DNA of 5,237 nucleotides from positions 1 through 5,237 of the forward strand of contig JABWBL010000284.1 in NCBI GenBank assembly GCA_013360535.1. The letters are read 5' to 3'. Of this stretch, positions 4,107 through 5,237 are shown one piece after another; position 1 is the stretch's first letter; each line of letters begins with the position of its first letter. Made by a program: the position numbers and the translations under genes. The notes below the pieces were generated by a model, which saw only the letters and a list, made by a program, of their open reading frames with translations, searched no databases and was not told the DNA's origin. The stretch is from Planctomycetaceae bacterium (GTDB lineage Bacteria; Planctomycetota; UBA1135; GCA-002686595).

Positions 4107-5237
4107 ATGCGCTCATCCCTGTCCCTGCGTCTTGCCCTCGCCGCCTTCCTGCTCGCGCCCGCAACCCTCGCCGCGCGCGTCGACGAGGGCATGTGGCTCT
4201 TCAACCGCCCGCCGGCTTCCGAGATCAAGGCGCGCTACGGCTTCGACGCGGACGCCAAGTGGCTCGAGCACGTGCAGCGCTCCTGCGTGCGCGTCTCGAC
4301 CGGCGGCTCGGGCTCGATCGTGTCCAAGGACGGCCTCGTGATGACCAACCACCACGTCGCCTCCGACATCCTCGAGAAGCTCTCCTCGAAGGAGCGCAAC
4401 CTGATCGAGAAGGGCTTCTGGGCGCCGACGCAGGCCGACGAGATCGCCTGCCCCGACCTGCACCTCGACGTGCTGTGGACGATCACCGACGTGACCGAGC
4501 GCGTCGAAGCCGCGGCCAAGGGCCTGTCGACGGCCGACGCCGGCGCGGCGCGCCGCAAGGTGCAGACGCAGATCCAGGACGAAGCCAAGGCGGCGAGCGG
4601 GATGCACTGCGAGGTCGTCACGCTCTACCAGGGCGGTCGCTACCACCTCTACCAGTACAAGCGCTTCGAGGACATCCGCCTCGTGTTCGCGCCCGAGACG
4701 CAGTCGGCGTTCTACGGCGGCGACAACGACAACTTCGAGTACCCGCGCTACTGCCTCGACGCGACCTTCTTCCGCATCTACGAGGACGGCAAGCCGCTGG
4801 CGGCGGAGAACTTCCTCCGTTGGAGCACGAATGGCGCCGCCGATGGCGAGCTGACGTTCGTCGCCGGCCACCCGGGCAGCACGCAGCGCCTCAACAGCGT
4901 CGCGCACCTCGAGTACCTGCGCGACCTGGCGGTGCCGCGCGCGCTCGCGCGCCTGATGCGCGCCGAAGTGTGGCTGCAGACCTTCTCCGGCCGCAGCGCG
5001 GAGAACGCCCGCATCGCGCGGGGCGATCTCTTCGGCGTGCAGAACAGCCGCAAGGTGTACGTCGGGCGGCTCGCGGGCCTGCTCGACCCGCAGATGTTCG
5101 AGCGCAAGCGCGCCGACGAGCAGAAGCTGCGTGCGGCGGTCGATGCCAACGCGGAGTGGAAGGCGAAGTGGGGCGACGCGTGGGAGCGCATCGCGCAGGC
5201 CCAGGCGACCGCGGCGGTGCTCGCGCCGCGCATGGGC
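4107..5237 (+). CDS. S46 family dipeptidyl-peptidase (DPP7/DPP11-like), 3' part outside window
   Basis: 377 codons are visible and the frame is open at the right edge; the family is about 700 residues, so roughly half is present. S46 enzymes are periplasmic or surface serine peptidases that remove dipeptides from peptide N-termini. A signal peptide (residues 1-22, ATLA|A) leads into VDEGMWLFN (25-33), a hallmark start of mature S46 proteins. Further landmarks are SIVSKDGLVMTNHHVASD (70-87) with catalytic His83, KGFWAPTQADEI (102-113), GGRYHLYQYKRFEDIRLVFA (176-195) and FYGGDNDNFEYPRYCLDATF (202-221) with Asp218 as the likely catalytic Asp. The serine (GNSGS motif) and the specificity residue lie outside the window, so the cleavage preference cannot be told. 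The usual Cys of NHHC is Val84. No Shine-Dalgarno precedes the ATG; the 22-nt gap instead has CCTCCTCC (4087-4094), which resembles the anti-SD itself. Translation may follow from the cyclase gene. Confidence 0.95.
   Translation, partial: MRSSLSLRLALAAFLLAPATLAARVDEGMWLFNRPPASEIKARYGFDADAKWLEHVQRSCVRVSTGGSGSIVSKDGLVMTNHHVASDILEKLSSKERNLIEKGFWAPTQADEIACPDLHLDVLWTITDVTERVEAAAKGLSTADAGAARRKVQTQIQDEAKAASGMHCEVVTLYQGGRYHLYQYKRFEDIRLVFAPETQSAFYGGDNDNFEYPRYCLDATFFRIYEDGKPLAAENFLRWSTNGAADGELTFVAGHPGSTQRLNSVAHLEYLRDLAVPRALARLMRAEVWLQTFSGRSAENARIARGDLFGVQNSRKVYVGRLAGLLDPQMFERKRADEQKLRAAVDANAEWKAKWGDAWERIAQAQATAAVLAPRMG

Noticed and set aside
3248..4228. Minus-strand open frame of 326 codons opposite the cyclase-family gene
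   Set aside because: Antisense shadow with Arg/Val/Asp-rich composition; the plus strand matches a known family throughout.
4113..4907. Minus-strand open frame of 264 codons opposite the S46 gene
   Set aside because: Antisense shadow of a clearly recognised peptidase.

Overview
The window is a GC-rich bacterial chromosome segment with coding regions dominated by G/C-ending codons. It carries one gene start on the minus strand at the left edge and five closely spaced plus-strand genes. The combination of a membrane-anchored carboxypeptidase-regulatory-like protein, a sulfotransferase-fold protein, an RmlC-family cupin, a cyclase-family lipoprotein and an S46 dipeptidyl-peptidase fits a high-GC Planctomycetota or a similar free-living Gram-negative lineage. 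That placement is inference: there is no rRNA or marker gene to settle it.

Layout. At 1-159 (minus) lies the N-terminus of a small exported protein that runs off the left edge. A 188-bp divergent intergenic region follows, with an 18-bp dyad and a plausible housekeeping promoter. Then come, all on plus: 348-1754, a 468-residue single-pass membrane protein with beta-sandwich domains; 1874-2545, a short sulfotransferase-like protein; 2604-3143, a dTDP-4-dehydrorhamnose 3,5-epimerase (RmlC) family cupin; 3263-4084, a cyclase-family (kynurenine formamidase-like) lipoprotein; and 4107-5237, the first 377 codons of an S46 dipeptidyl-peptidase that runs off the right edge.

How the genes may work together. 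The sulfotransferase-like and epimerase-like genes could both act on surface glycans, but they need not be one operon, because the epimerase and cyclase genes each have their own promoter-like element. The cyclase and S46 genes are 22 nt apart, have export signals, and probably share a transcript, which suggests a periplasmic or outer-surface role. No mobile element, CRISPR array, tRNA, rRNA or convincing terminator was seen.

Most notable observations: (1) the cyclase-family protein keeps the family's overall sequence pattern but has replaced nearly every known metal-binding or catalytic residue, so it may be a pseudoenzyme; (2) the epimerase and cyclase genes share an upstream element, GGAAAAA then CCTTAnnCT at exactly the same spacing, placed 7-8 nt before the ATG with no Shine-Dalgarno sequence, which suggests leaderless transcripts; (3) the RmlC-like, sulfotransferase-like and S46 proteins each carry substitutions at normally conserved positions.
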